From Clostridiales bacterium (GTDB taxonomy: Bacteria > Bacillota > Clostridia > Lachnospirales > Lachnospiraceae): a stretch of 6,022 nucleotides of DNA. Positions 5,950 through 6,022 of this stretch are shown in pieces. The stretch's first letter is position 1. Each line of letters begins with the position of its first letter. The stretch lies in contig JAHZHG010000011.1 of NCBI GenBank assembly GCA_019420425.1, forward strand, positions 12,707-18,728. The letters run 5' to 3'. Under the pieces are notes generated by a model. That model had not been told where the DNA came from. It did not search any database and worked only from the letters and a program-made list of their open reading frames with translations. The translations under genes and the position numbers were made by a program.

Positions 5950-6022
5950 ATGAGCAGGAAGAGAAAACGGTTTTGGGCATTACTATTAATGCTGGCGATG
6001 GTTGGTCAGCAGGTATCCGGCG
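5950..6022 (+). CDS. Start of a secreted or surface protein (signal peptide only; runs off right edge)
   Basis: ATG 5950 follows a consensus AGGAGG (5938-5943) with a 6-base spacer, and 24 codons are open to the window end. The encoded N-terminus has a basic stretch (SRKRKR), then a hydrophobic core (FWALLLMLAMVG), then small and polar residues (QQVSG). This is a classical Sec signal peptide or a signal anchor. No lipobox Cys is visible before the edge. It has its own promoter after the terminator, so it is a separate transcription unit from the teichoic-acid-like genes. The function of the mature protein cannot be determined here. Confidence 0.72.
   Translation, partial: MSRKRKRFWALLLMLAMVGQQVSG

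Noticed and set aside
1..6022. CRISPR arrays, tRNA/rRNA genes, insertion sequences or phage genes
   Set aside because: No regularly spaced repeats, no tRNA-like cloverleaf or rRNA sequence, and no transposase, integrase or terminal inverted repeats were seen on either strand.

Overview
The window looks like Gram-positive Clostridia (Lachnospiraceae-like) chromosome. The evidence is strong AGGAGG/AAGGGG-type ribosome sites, perfect or near-perfect extended -10 promoters, tightly packed co-directional genes, moderately high GC with CTG/GCG-rich codons, and TagF/LicD-type teichoic-acid enzymes. The species cannot be named from the sequence.

Layout. Bases 1-131 hold the start of a leftward membrane acyltransferase gene that runs off the left edge. 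Bases 132-279 are a divergent promoter region with one candidate promoter facing each way and an inverted repeat between them. From about 280 to 5774 lies a rightward unit, bounded by a candidate promoter (224-252) and a good intrinsic terminator (5755-5797). In order it encodes: (1) a 627-630 aa fusion of a degenerate nucleotide-sugar SDR domain with a LicD phosphotransferase; (2) a TagF-like CDP-glycerol glycerophosphotransferase with a degenerate GT2-like N-terminal domain, broken into two frames by an apparent 1-nt deletion at about 2521-2541; (3) a ten-helix acyltransferase-3 protein. After the terminator, a separate promoter drives a new gene that starts at 5950 with a signal peptide and runs off the right edge.

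Interpretation. The unit reads as a small cell-surface polymer decoration or teichoic-acid-like cassette. LicD would attach a phospho-substituent (phosphocholine or another phospho-polyol) from a CDP-linked donor. The TagF-like enzyme would add or polymerise glycerol-phosphate (or ribitol-phosphate) units, and the acyltransferase would O-acylate the glycan. No cytidylyltransferase, flippase or ABC exporter is visible, so donor supply and export must come from elsewhere. The most notable points are the frameshift in the TagF-like gene and the fact that both phosphotransferases carry N-terminal domains that have lost the canonical catalytic residues of their families.
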